A DNA stretch of 53,707 bases from Methanolacinia paynteri (GTDB taxonomy: Archaea > Halobacteriota > Methanomicrobia > Methanomicrobiales > Methanomicrobiaceae), in contig NZ_KN360943.1 of the NCBI RefSeq assembly GCF_000784355.1, forward strand, positions 93,654-147,360. The letters run 5' to 3'. The notes beneath the pieces were generated by a model. The model made no database searches and was not told where the DNA came from. It was given only the letters and a program-made list of their open reading frames with translations. The position numbers and the translations under genes are program-made. Of this stretch, positions 1 to 8,069 are shown in pieces (positions within the stretch are counted from its first letter, which is position 1; each line of letters starts with the position of its first letter).

Positions 1-1
1 C

Positions 2-2077
2 GGAGAAAAAGCAATCGACCTCTCCCGGTGGCTTCCGGGACACGGGATCGCGGTTGCGAGCGAAAGGCCCTGGCAGGGCGGAACACTCTTCGTCCTCGAA
101 GACTGCCCTTTCTCCTCGGCCCATAAGGACGGGGCCTTCGCGATACAGTTCGACAACGGTGCGATCTATGCCGGCTGCCACCGCAATTCCTGCGGCGGTG
201 GGAAACAGCGTTGGGCCGAACTCCGGGCGATGTACGAGATCAGGAAAAGCAAAAAGGAACGGGCTAAGAAAAGATCGGAGCCGCCGGCCCCCTCTTCCCC
301 GGAGAGCGAAGAGTCACCGGAAAGAACAGAGGCCCTTGAGATCCTCCGGACCGGTGACCCGATCGCTTTCATGCTCGACACATTCAACATCGAGCATGTC
401 GGGGACCGTATCGTCGCCGAGTGCCTGATAATGTCGGTCGTCTCCCAGTCGGTCCTGAATACGAAGGGCCTGCACGTCTCGATCTCCGGAAACTCAGGGA
501 AGGGAAAGACCCACGCCTGCAGCACAATGCTCAACCTAATCCCGCCGGCTTACCGACTCAAAGGAACGGTCTCGAACAAGGCCCTCTTCTATCATGAAAA
601 CCTGCGGCCGGGAACCGTGCTGCTCTTCGACGACGTGACGATGTCCGAGGACATCCAGGAGCTCCTCAAGTCCGCGACCGCAAACTTCCGGGAACAGATC
701 GAGCACCGGACGCTCACCACCGACCGGCAGCTCCGGGTCTGCACCATACCCGAGCGGTGTGTCTGGTGGCTCGCGAAGGTCGAGAACATCGGCGACGACC
801 AGGTGATGAACAGGATGCTCACGGTCTGGATCGACGACTCCGCCGACCAGGACCGGGCCGTCCTTGACCACATGAAGAAAGTCGAGGCCGGGGAGATCAA
901 ACCGAACGAGTCGGCAGCCGAAATCTGCCGGACCATGTGGGATATCCTCAAGGAAGACTGCCTGAATGTTGCGATCCCGTTTGCGACCCGCATCCAGTTC
1001 CTCGCCTCGTCCAACAGGCGGAACCCGGCGATGCTCTTCGACCTCATCAAGTGCCATGCCAGGCTAAACTTCTGCCAGAGGAAGAGAGACGAAGAAGGAA
1101 GCATTATCGCACAGAGGGAAGACTTCGATTCCGGAAAGAACCTCTACACCAGAATCAACGGCGACACCGGAGGACAGGAGACCAAGCTCACGCGGAATGA
1201 AGCGGCCGCACTTTCGGCGGTTGCAAAGGCGGGCATGACATCTTTCTCCGTCCGCCATATCCAGGAGCTGACCGGCCTTTCGTACTACCAGACATACCGG
1301 ATGTTTCACGGTTACAACTCACGCGGAACGAGTTACGCGGGCCTTCTTGAAAAGTGCCCGGCCCTGACCTGTGTCGATACGACGGTGACGCTCGACGAGG
1401 ACGGCTATTGTGTCCGGAGGCGTGAGAACCACTACACCTTCGATATCGAGATGTATAAGGCATGGATCGGAGGCGGGGATGTCTGGCTCGACGAACCTTT
1501 TGACGGTGAAGGAAACGACAACGATGACGGGGAGGATGACTCCCCCGATTCTCCCGAGAACCTTTGCAGCATTGCAGCAGATTTACAGCAGGTACGCAAA
1601 GGTTGCTGCAAAGATCAAAAATCCGAAATTTTATCCGGATCTCTAAAAGAAGATGATAATGTATGTACTAGTACATGTACAGATAGTATTTTGCGTACAT
1701 CCACAGGAACACAGAAGGAAGGGTGTGTGTCTCCTTCAAACTGTGACTCTTGCTGTGAATCAGGCGATGCTGCAAACAAAATCAATCGAGACAATAATTA
1801 TCATGCGTTTACCAAACTACCAAAGGATATTCGCCTTTTAGGATTGCAAGACTGCTGCAAAACCCTCCACAGCGGGAAAAGTGCTGCAAAGGTCCGGCCA
1901 CTCCCTGGCGTTCTCGACCACCGCGATTTTGAAAGAGTGAACAAGGAGCTCGGGAAGTGTGATCTCTGTGGAGAGGGCAAGGCCGTTTTTTCTTCGAAAG
2001 AGTTGAAGACGAATATCTGTGAGGGATGTTTCGGGAGGCTTTTGAGAGAGGATTTGAAAAAAGAAGGGGTGAGGTGA
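2..2077 (+). CDS. Primase/helicase-like replication protein of the mobile element (5' end outside window)
   Basis: The reading frame is open from base 2, so the gene starts left of the window; the ATG at 230 is internal. Numbering from base 2, residues about 35-64 hold a Cys/His cluster (CPF...H...AGCHRNSC) like the zinc-binding segments of mobile-element primases. A P-loop follows at about 163-170 (GNSGKGKT) and a Walker B-like strand at about 206-213 (LLFDDV). A winged-helix-like stretch lies around 330-370. A hydrophilic, unusually Cys-rich linker (several CC pairs) leads to a C-terminal zinc ribbon (CDLC...CEGC). Known of such architectures: DNA unwinding or priming by plasmids and proviruses. 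Inferred: a replication protein of the integrated element. The linker is more AT-rich than the core. A decayed copy of the 3' end lies at about 4120-4312. Exact family not identified. Confidence 0.7.
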   Translation, partial: GEKAIDLSRWLPGHGIAVASERPWQGGTLFVLEDCPFSSAHKDGAFAIQFDNGAIYAGCHRNSCGGGKQRWAELRAMYEIRKSKKERAKKRSEPPAPSSPESEESPERTEALEILRTGDPIAFMLDTFNIEHVGDRIVAECLIMSVVSQSVLNTKGLHVSISGNSGKGKTHACSTMLNLIPPAYRLKGTVSNKALFYHENLRPGTVLLFDDVTMSEDIQELLKSATANFREQIEHRTLTTDRQLRVCTIPERCVWWLAKVENIGDDQVMNRMLTVWIDDSADQDRAVLDHMKKVEAGEIKPNESAAEICRTMWDILKEDCLNVAIPFATRIQFLASSNRRNPAMLFDLIKCHARLNFCQRKRDEEGSIIAQREDFDSGKNLYTRINGDTGGQETKLTRNEAAALSAVAKAGMTSFSVRHIQELTGLSYYQTYRMFHGYNSRGTSYAGLLEKCPALTCVDTTVTLDEDGYCVRRRENHYTFDIEMYKAWIGGGDVWLDEPFDGEGNDNDDGEDDSPDSPENLCSIAADLQQVRKGCCKDQKSEILSGSLKEDDNVCTSTCTDSILRTSTGTQKEGCVSPSNCDSCCESGDAANKINRDNNYHAFTKLPKDIRLLGLQDCCKTLHSGKSAAKVRPLPGVLDHRDFERVNKELGKCDLCGEGKAVFSSKELKTNICEGCFGRLLREDLKKEGVR

Positions 2078-2322
2078 TAAAAAAACGGAGGGACATCTGA
2101 AATTAATGGCGGAAAAAGATAATCAGTTTCAATAGACAATATAAAAATTAAAGATATGATATTTGCTCTTGCGGTAATCAAAAACTGAGGACTCAAATGA
2201 TAAAACCGCTGCAGAAATGTTCAGTGATCCAGGCGAATAGAACTGTGGCGCTGAAAAATACAATAAAAACCGAATTTATACCCGGCTTCGCACCCGACAC
2301 CAGACAGAGAGTGATCTAAAAT

Positions 2323-3375
2323 ATGGAAGATAAGACCCAAATCGAATTACTCAGAGGCCAGATTTTAATCTACCAGTCGAAAGACAACACCTTCAGGCTT
2401 GATGTCAGGTTCCAGGACGAATCCGTTTGGCTCACACAACAGCAGATGGCCGAACTCTTCGACACCACAAAACAGAACATAAGCCTGCATATAAGAAACA
2501 TCTATTCAGAAGGCGAACTCGTCCCCGAGGCAACTGTCAAGAAATACTTGACAGTTCAAAACGAGGGCGAAAGGGAGATCCGGCGCTCGATCGACTACTA
2601 CAATCTCGATATGATAATCTCCATCGGCTATCGTGTCAGAAGCGCAATCGCCACGCGTTTCCGGATATGGGCGACACAGCACCTGACGGAATTTATAAAA
2701 AAGGGATTCATCCTCGATGACGAACGCCTAAAAGAGCCCGGCAACGACAGGTACTTCGAGGAGCTCTTAGCAAGGATACGCGATATCCGGTCGTCGGAAA
2801 AAGTGTTCTGGCGAAAGGTTCTGGACATATATGCAACCAGCATAGACTACGATCCCGAATCCGGGTTAACAACACAGTTCTTCAAACAGGTTCAGAACAA
2901 GATGCACTGGGCGGCCCACGGCCACACCGCCGCAGAACTGATCTACGAACGTGCAGATGCAGACCGGCCCTTAATGGGGATCACGAATTATCCGGGAAAC
3001 AAACTTCTCAGGCGCGACGTGGAAGTTGCGAAAAACTATCTGAATGAAGACGAACTGGAAGTCCTCAACAGAATCGTCACGGCATATCTTGAAATTGCAG
3101 AATTGCAGGCACTGAACCGGATACCGATGACGATGCAGGACTGGATCGAGCGCCTTCACCAGTTCCTTACAATGACCGGGAGGGAGCTGCTTACAGATGC
3201 CGGAAGCATAAGTCATGAAATCGCAATGAAAAAGGCCCGTGAAGAATACGAAAAATACAGCACGAGGCAATTGAACGAACCCTCGGAGGTTGAAAGGCAT
3301 TTCATCGAGATGGAAGACGAGATAAAACAGATTGCCGAAAAAAACGAGACCACAAATAGAGAGCCGGAGAGATAA
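2323..3375 (+). CDS. RhuM family protein
   Basis: A 350-residue protein with the hallmark RhuM layout. The N-terminal domain runs from a short beta segment into a helix-turn-helix-like stretch (VWLTQQQMAELFDTTKQNIS), followed by the conserved YYNLDMIISIGYRV motif at about 90-105 and the RIWATQHL segment. The helical C-terminal part carries the HGHTAAELI motif at about 205-213. Length and motifs match the family (COG3943). RhuM proteins are common on genomic islands and next to restriction systems; the biochemical role is not established and the 'virulence' label is historical. The gene stands alone between the helicase and a convergent small operon. The ATG at 2323 is used, with a weak purine-rich leader upstream. 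Island cargo, possibly DNA-binding. Confidence 0.8.
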   Translation: MEDKTQIELLRGQILIYQSKDNTFRLDVRFQDESVWLTQQQMAELFDTTKQNISLHIRNIYSEGELVPEATVKKYLTVQNEGEREIRRSIDYYNLDMIISIGYRVRSAIATRFRIWATQHLTEFIKKGFILDDERLKEPGNDRYFEELLARIRDIRSSEKVFWRKVLDIYATSIDYDPESGLTTQFFKQVQNKMHWAAHGHTAAELIYERADADRPLMGITNYPGNKLLRRDVEVAKNYLNEDELEVLNRIVTAYLEIAELQALNRIPMTMQDWIERLHQFLTMTGRELLTDAGSISHEIAMKKAREEYEKYSTRQLNEPSEVERHFIEMEDEIKQIAEKNETTNREPER

Positions 3376-3444
3376 AACTACATTCAGCGTCGAATCCCTG
3401 GTGAATAAAAAATTTTTATGAGAATTCCCGTGGCTCTGAAAAAA

Positions 3445-3490
3445 TCGCACCACTGGTGCGAGAAATAGGCTGAAGTTATAATATCAGCCT
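3445..3490. terminator. Pair of inverted repeats between convergent genes
   Basis: Two consecutive dyads lie between rhuM and the convergent 80-residue gene. One is at 3445-3461, with eight-base arms TCGCACCA/TGGTGCGA around one base. The other is at 3467-3490, with six-base arms AGGCTG/CAGCCT; its right arm overlaps the stop codon of the minus-strand gene. The position between convergent genes suggests a bidirectional transcription end. No strong T-run follows, so this is inferred. Confidence 0.4.
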
Positions 3491-3731
3491 AAACCCCTTC
3501 CTGGATGTGATCTTCTTTCATCCCTTTCATAAGCGCAACTGCCAAATCATAACTCTCAACGGCAAGACCCGCAAGAAGAACCTCCTCTGTCGCCATCTCC
3601 CTCAGAACCTCTATTCTGGACAAAGCTTCCCACTCGGCACGGGTTTGAGCAATTTCCGCTATTGATGACTTTAGAGATTCGAAAAGAAATTTTTTATCCG
3701 GATCAATAATCGAGGGAATGTACTCCATCAT
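3489..3731 (-). CDS. Small acidic helical protein, 80 aa, unknown function
   Basis: The minus-strand frame is open further upstream, but the start chosen is the ATG at 3731. It overlaps the TGA of the preceding 24-codon frame and sits just after a GGTGGTGATG ribosome-binding stretch. The product is predicted mostly alpha-helical (segments around residues 13-30 and 33-75) with no recognised motif. It shares a two-cistron arrangement with the tiny upstream frame and is transcribed away from an AbrB-like gene. This resembles small regulatory or toxin-antitoxin-like cargo, but neither family was recognised. Alternatively, the 24-codon frame and this one were once a single gene split at the TGATGATGG junction. 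Confidence 0.45.
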   Translation of the reverse strand: MMEYIPSIIDPDKKFLFESLKSSIAEIAQTRAEWEALSRIEVLREMATEEVLLAGLAVESYDLAVALMKGMKEDHIQEGV

Positions 3732-3805
3732 CACCACCTGAAGAAATATCTCCACTTGGGACCGCCGCCGATCTCTTTGATCTCTTCCACATTTGGTATG
3801 AACAT
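3731..3805 (-). CDS. Tiny ORF (24 aa) translationally coupled to the 80-aa gene
   Basis: The frame runs from ATG at 3805 to TGA at 3733-3731. It encodes a 24-residue peptide beginning MFIPNVEEIKEIGG and ending in an aromatic, basic tail (WRYFFRW). Its stop codon overlaps the ATG of the next gene (TGATG), and its last codons supply that gene's ribosome-binding site. It is either a leader peptide for translational coupling or the 5' part of a gene broken by a frameshift. The ATG follows a purine-rich GGGGGAGAAC stretch, which supports real translation. Confidence 0.4.
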   Translation of the reverse strand: MFIPNVEEIKEIGGGPKWRYFFRW

Positions 3806-3830
3806 TTTTTGTTCTCCCCCACATACTCTG

Positions 3831-3850
3831 TATTATACTACAGTATATTA
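3831..3850. promoter_or_regulatory. Inverted-repeat operator candidate in divergent intergenic region
   Basis: The 20-base dyad TATTATACTACAGTATATTA has nine-base arms with one mismatch (TAnTATACT / AGTATAnTA). It lies between the minus-strand operon start (3805) and the AbrB-like gene start (3904) and overlaps TATA-like sequence. By position it could be bound by the AbrB-like protein to control both genes. Confidence 0.4.
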
Positions 3851-3903
3851 CTATGTATATTGGGCTACCCATATATAGCTACTGGTGTAAACTACATTGT
3901 ATC

Positions 3904-4077
3904 ATGGCATTAACAGGTAATGGCAAATTCATATCCGCTGGTAGGGCGAATACAAAATACCTCACAATTCCTGCAAAATTAATTACTGATTCAGCATTTC
4001 CCTTTGAAGAAGGGGAGGAGGTCAAAATCACAGTAGACTCACAAAACAAACGTTTGGTTGTCGAAAAGATTAGATAA
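3904..4077 (+). CDS. AbrB/MazE-type swapped-hairpin DNA-binding protein
   Basis: A 57-residue protein from the ATG at 3904; an in-frame ATG at 3853 would add 17 poorly structured residues and was rejected. The pattern GKFISAGRANTKYLTIPAKL, then FPFEEGEEVKITVD and a short basic end, is the SpoVT/AbrB fold: two beta-hairpin halves around the conserved (L/I)TIPAKL and G-(E/D)-x-V positions. Family members bind DNA as dimers and are often antitoxins or self-regulating repressors. No toxin follows on the same strand. The divergent 24/80-residue operon is the only plausible partner and shares the intergenic dyad at 3831-3850. Confidence 0.65.
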   Translation: MALTGNGKFISAGRANTKYLTIPAKLITDSAFPFEEGEEVKITVDSQNKRLVVEKIR

Positions 4078-4119
4078 TCTCAAAAATGGCAGGAAACAAT
4101 TCCCTTCTATTGAAAATAT

Positions 4120-4312
4120 AAAGAGTACATTCATAAAACCTCCTAAACCTCATACGACTCTCCTCGATCACCACGATTTAAAAAGAGTGACTCAGGAGCC
4201 TGGGAAGTGTGATCTCTGCAGAAAAGGCAGGGCCTTTTTTCTTCGAATTATTTGAGGACGAATATCTGTGAGGGATGTTTCAGGAGACTTTTGAGAGAGA
4301 ATTTGAGGAAAT
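4120..4312 (+). pseudogene. Decayed duplicate of the primase/helicase 3' end
   Basis: The sequence closely matches the last part of the first gene. The peptide L-DHHDLKRVTQEPGKCDLC corresponds to L-DHRDFERVNKELGKCDLC there. A one-base loss within a T-run around 4235 shifts the frame, so the current frame stops at 4255. The remainder of the homology (the NICEGCF zinc-ribbon half) continues in another frame to about 4312. The copy has no P-loop or primase part. It abuts the 3' end of the methyltransferase gene and marks an old duplication or recombination joint enclosing rhuM and the AbrB-like gene. Confidence 0.75.
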
Positions 4313-5178
4313 TAACAATGAGTAAAAACTCGATTAAAATTTTTCGAGATTGGATCTATATCTTCTAAATTATAATTTAGAACGAAAATCTCATTTCCTT
4401 TAGTTACTGTCGACTTTTTAACATTTGTCATTCCATAATTCAAACTCCAAGGTATAATTTCTGCAAAATCAAATAAATCCCGCATTTCAGGTGTATCGTC
4501 GCATGTTATTAACCATTTATGGGAACATTTCCGGACTTCATCAGCAAATTTCCTATGATCAAATACTTTATGCAAATCTCCATTTTTACCATAAAGACTG
4601 GATTCTTTTGCAGAGAGATACGGAGGATCGAGAAATAAGAAAACATCTTTCCCCGTTTCATGTAGTAGATGAGAATAATCATAATTTGAAATAATTACAT
4701 CAGACAATAATTCCGAAAGAGGAGTTATTTTATTGATCATTGATTCTGTGAACCTTTTGTCATATGATTGTTGAGAAAAACCTCCTGAATCAATTAGCCC
4801 AGAAAATGTAATTCTATTCAAAATAAAAAAACGAATGGCCTTCTCAAAATTATCTAAATTTTTGTGACTTTTTTTATAATATTCATATAATTCTTTCCCG
4901 GTTTTAAATTCATTTTTCATAGAGAACACTTTTTCTCGAAATCGTTCTCCATCCTGTTGGACGCAACGCCAAAAAAGATATAGATCTGGATTTATATCAT
5001 TTATTTTAAAAGAAACATCTTCTTCAATATTTTGCTTTACTTTGACGAAAACCGACCCTCCTCCTACAAAGGGTTCTCGGTACTCATTTATATCTCGTGG
5101 AATAAGGCAAGATATTTTTTTTAAAGCTTTACTTTTTCCTCCAGGATAACGCAGTACAGCGGTGGTTTCTTGTGTCAT
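4312..5178 (-). CDS. Dam-type (D12 class) adenine-N6 DNA methyltransferase
   Basis: A 288-residue protein from the ATG at 5178, which follows an AAGGA ribosome site; an in-frame ATG at 5205 is possible. It has the D12-class order: an SAM-binding LRYPGGKSKAL motif at the N-terminus, EPFVGGGSVF (motif I) around residue 40, DINPDLY, a helical target-recognition stretch, and the catalytic FLDPPY (motif IV) around residue 188. Known chemistry: transfer of methyl from S-adenosylmethionine to adenine N6, often at GATC-like sites. No restriction endonuclease is adjacent. It is divergent from the NurA-HerA operon and equally AT-rich, so it may mark self DNA for that operon or be an orphan methylase. 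The recognition site cannot be read from sequence. Confidence 0.85.
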   Translation of the reverse strand: MTQETTAVLRYPGGKSKALKKISCLIPRDINEYREPFVGGGSVFVKVKQNIEEDVSFKINDINPDLYLFWRCVQQDGERFREKVFSMKNEFKTGKELYEYYKKSHKNLDNFEKAIRFFILNRITFSGLIDSGGFSQQSYDKRFTESMINKITPLSELLSDVIISNYDYSHLLHETGKDVFLFLDPPYLSAKESSLYGKNGDLHKVFDHRKFADEVRKCSHKWLITCDDTPEMRDLFDFAEIIPWSLNYGMTNVKKSTVTKGNEIFVLNYNLEDIDPISKNFNRVFTHC

Positions 5179-5302
5179 CTTTTTCCTTGAATATTCAGAT
5201 TTCAATAGTAGATATGTAGAAATTGATATATGGCCTTGCTGGTTAATTTAATAAAAAGAATTTAAGGGCTTATTCAAATAAATTATTTGCTTCGAAACCT
5301 TT

Positions 5303-5337
5303 ATAATTGTATAATAATTATTTCAATAATTGTATAA
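5303..5337 (+). promoter_or_regulatory. Direct-repeat promoter/operator upstream of nurA
   Basis: A 12-base sequence, ATAATTGTATAA, occurs twice (5303-5314 and 5326-5337), 23 bases apart, immediately before the nurA ATG at 5339. The first copy is within the dyad TTATA-ATTG-TATAA and overlaps the TATA region. The short distance from the TATA region to the ATG suggests a leaderless or near-leaderless transcript. The spacing of about two helical turns suits a dimeric repressor. Confidence 0.4.
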
Positions 5338-5338
5338 C

Positions 5339-6382
5339 ATGATTGAGTCTGAATCAGGAATTGATTTAGGAAAAATATTAATTCATCCTGAATTTTTTAA
5401 TTGTCTAAACGAATTAAAAGAAAAAAAAATATACTTAAATAATATTCCGATCCCTGATTCAGTTAACTTTAATTCAGAACTATTCCCTTCAGATGAAGGA
5501 ATATTATCATTTATTGAGAAGAATTTAAAATATAAATTAGATCCTTTAGCTGGAATTGATTTAACAGATCGAGGTTATCTTATTGCTGCATATGACGAAT
5601 CAATCGATAAATTTGAAGCAATTGAAGGAAGTGCATATCTAACTGCACATAGTATAGTCTTTTTATCTGAAAATGATTATTTACCATTAATAAGTCTTAG
5701 TTTGAATTTTTATACAAGATCGTCCATTATTACAAAGAATTCCAAATATATACAATATTCTAAGGACATAGAAAATTGTAGAAAGGAGAATTATATAAAA
5801 GAGAGAGATGTTCTCTTTAAAAATTGTTTCTCGCAGTTTCCAAAAAACACCATAGTTTTTATAGACGGACCAATCATCGGAGGTCAAATCAGTTCATATA
5901 CGACTAAATTGAATTCATGGATGATAGAAAATAATTTAATTCCAATATTTATTGTAAAAAATAGTTCAAGCAACCTTGTTACAGATAGAATTCAAGAATT
6001 TAAGAATAAATATAATTCAGATCTTCATTGGTCATATGCTCTTTTAAAAGAAGGAGAAAGAACTGGATTTATTCAATATCAGGATTTGTATAACAAAGAT
6101 AATGGGAAAATATTTTGCTATATTAAGACTTTTAACCAGAGCCCTCAAAGAGTGGAATTTCATATTAAAACCTTGGAAAAATATGGAATTGAATTACTGA
6201 GTCAGATTATCGAACTTGTTTATTATTTAATCTTAGTACAAGGGGAATGGAAAAATCCACAAATAAGGCCCATTGCAATTGCTGAAAAATTTGCTAGAGA
6301 ATCGATTAAATTGTTTAATTTAAAATTATCAATGAAAAATCTTGGATTAATATCAACAATGAATCAAGAGAGGTTTGGATGA
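5339..6382 (+). CDS. nurA: NurA-domain nuclease
   Basis: A 347-residue protein from the ATG at 5339; an upstream TTG at 5330 is less likely. It shows the NurA pattern: a first metal-site region read as AIEGSAYLTAHS where the family usually has DGS, a second site VFIDGPI at about 175-181, a lysine-containing strand (IFIVKNSSS) and a C-terminal RPIAIAEKFARES helix. NurA acts as a 5'-3' nuclease that works with the HerA translocase in archaeal end resection. The next gene, four bases downstream, is a HerA ATPase, so the pair is intact. The Glu for Asp change at the first site is unusual and could affect metal use. The gene is very AT-rich and separate from any chromosomal mre11-rad50 set. Confidence 0.8.
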   Translation: MIESESGIDLGKILIHPEFFNCLNELKEKKIYLNNIPIPDSVNFNSELFPSDEGILSFIEKNLKYKLDPLAGIDLTDRGYLIAAYDESIDKFEAIEGSAYLTAHSIVFLSENDYLPLISLSLNFYTRSSIITKNSKYIQYSKDIENCRKENYIKERDVLFKNCFSQFPKNTIVFIDGPIIGGQISSYTTKLNSWMIENNLIPIFIVKNSSSNLVTDRIQEFKNKYNSDLHWSYALLKEGERTGFIQYQDLYNKDNGKIFCYIKTFNQSPQRVEFHIKTLEKYGIELLSQIIELVYYLILVQGEWKNPQIRPIAIAEKFARESIKLFNLKLSMKNLGLISTMNQERFG

Positions 6383-6385
6383 AAT

Positions 6386-7951
6386 ATGAGTTGGATAGTA
6401 GCTGATGCTGAAAGAGAAAAAATACTTCTCGTCTCCAAAAGTGGTACAGACGGGATTTTACATCAAGGATCGTATTTAACTATTGAAGATATTGAATCTG
6501 AGAAAAAATTTATTGTAAGAGTTGAGGATACTTACCAAAATAATCCATATAAACCTTCCCCATTGATTGTTGATCTCGATCTTCCTACATTAAGGCAAGA
6601 TCAGAATTGTCAAAATATTTTATCAGCTGTCCGAATAAAAGAAATTCCTGAGAGAGAAGATGGAAGCAGCAGTTTCATTCGACCACAACTAAAAGCCCGT
6701 CGTTCTAGCCAAGAAGAAGTTCATTCCGCATTTGGAGATGTTAAAAAGGGAATTCCAATCTTTCCAGCAACGGTTTTTTCCAGATCAGTTCAACATCTCT
6801 ATGATGAAAATAAAAAATATATTCATATAAATATTCCAGAATCTGTTTTCTTTTATCAAATGCTTATTACTGGCCGAACAGGTTCAGGAAAAACAGTTGC
6901 AATGAAGTATTTTGCACAATACTTTATTGAAAATATGAAAGGTGCTGTTCTTGCAATTAATGTAAAAGAAGAAGATATGCTTGCTATGGATAAAGCAACA
7001 AAAACCAATAGCAAAGAGGTTTTTAAAGAATGGAGAGATATTGGAGTAGATCCAAAAGGTATAGAGAGATTTAAGATTTACTACCCTGGTAATAAAAAGC
7101 CTAATTATTCTGATAATGTTGATATCGATCTGACTGAAAGCATAACTCTCAATACAAGAAATTTAGATCCAGAAACACTCACTGGTTTAATACAAAACAT
7201 ATCTGATCTTGCAGCTGATCAACTTCCAAAAATCTTCCGATATTGGAAAAACAAAGTCGCAAATGAAAATGACACATTAGAAGATTTTATTCAATATTTT
7301 TCAGACCCAAATAAAAATGGAATATATGAAACTGAAAATGAATTAGGAAATGTATTACCTAGTACTGTTCATGCATCAACAAGAGGAAATATCGAACGAG
7401 CTCTTACAAATTCTGTAGGATATTTTGATGTTAAAGGCGCAAAAGAATTAGAAGCAGAAGATATTCTTCAACCAATGAAAATGTCAGTAATAGATGTTAC
7501 AGGTAAAAGCGGGTTTGGATTCGGGTCTGTTCTTTTAAGAGATTTGCTTGATAAGATATATGATGTAAAAAGCAATAAGAGCAATACAACTCCTGTTTTA
7601 ATAATCATTGATGAAGTCCATGAGTTCTATGGTAATACAAGAAGTAAAGAAACATTAAGTACACTCGACTCAATAAGTCGAAAAGGTAGAAGTCTTAAAA
7701 TTGGAGTTATTTTTGCTTCACAAAACCCTGAAGATATGCCAAAAGGAATCGCGAATGTTGTAAATTCAAAAATATATTTCAAATCAGATGCATCAAACAT
7801 AAAATCTTTAGGTATTTCTATTTCTGGTTTTGATCCAGAGGGTTTTGGATCAGGTTATGGAGTTGCTAGAATACATGGTTTGAGTCAGTTGAAATATGTA
7901 AAATTTCCATTATGTCTATCGGGGGTATTGGATGACACAAAAGAAAATTGA
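6386..7951 (+). CDS. herA: HerA-family hexameric DNA translocase ATPase
   Basis: A 521-residue protein starting at an ATG preceded by GGATGAAAT. The N-terminal beta-rich region fits a HAS-barrel. Walker A is GRTGSGKT at residues 163-170 and Walker B is LIIIDEVHEF at about 403-412. The C-terminal SRKGRSLKIGVIFASQNPED sensor/arginine-finger region is typical of HerA/FtsK-like hexamers. HerA pumps DNA and drives its partner nuclease. The last 20 bases overlap the next short gene, so the operon is translationally tight. In several described bacterial immune systems HerA is paired with other effectors such as Sir2 or DUF4297; here the nuclease is NurA and an SMC-like ATPase follows. Confidence 0.85.
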   Translation: MSWIVADAEREKILLVSKSGTDGILHQGSYLTIEDIESEKKFIVRVEDTYQNNPYKPSPLIVDLDLPTLRQDQNCQNILSAVRIKEIPEREDGSSSFIRPQLKARRSSQEEVHSAFGDVKKGIPIFPATVFSRSVQHLYDENKKYIHINIPESVFFYQMLITGRTGSGKTVAMKYFAQYFIENMKGAVLAINVKEEDMLAMDKATKTNSKEVFKEWRDIGVDPKGIERFKIYYPGNKKPNYSDNVDIDLTESITLNTRNLDPETLTGLIQNISDLAADQLPKIFRYWKNKVANENDTLEDFIQYFSDPNKNGIYETENELGNVLPSTVHASTRGNIERALTNSVGYFDVKGAKELEAEDILQPMKMSVIDVTGKSGFGFGSVLLRDLLDKIYDVKSNKSNTTPVLIIIDEVHEFYGNTRSKETLSTLDSISRKGRSLKIGVIFASQNPEDMPKGIANVVNSKIYFKSDASNIKSLGISISGFDPEGFGSGYGVARIHGLSQLKYVKFPLCLSGVLDDTKEN

Positions 7952-8069
7952 TCAAGAGATGGATAAATTAATTGGAAAATTACTTGATTCTGAGGAATAC
8001 GAGGTATTACAAAAAATTGTGAAAAATAAAGGAATTCTTAGTGAAGACGAATTGGAGGGAAAAAAATAA
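7932..8069 (+). CDS. Small acidic operon protein, 45 aa
   Basis: A short frame from ATG at 7932 to TAA at 8067-8069, encoding about 45 residues starting MTQKKIDQEMDKLIGK. It overlaps the herA end by 20 bases, and its last stop base is the first base of the next ATG (TAATG). Such double overlap strongly supports translation. The product is predicted as one or two amphipathic helices with a charged tail and no known motif. It may be an adaptor between HerA and the SMC-like protein, or an inhibitor of one of them. The role is unknown. Confidence 0.6.
   Translation: MTQKKIDQEMDKLIGKLLDSEEYEVLQKIVKNKGILSEDELEGKK

Noticed and set aside
1663-1676. Perfect palindrome ATGTACTAGTACAT inside the helicase linker
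   Set aside because: It is short, within coding sequence of a low-constraint linker, and can arise by chance in AT-rich DNA.
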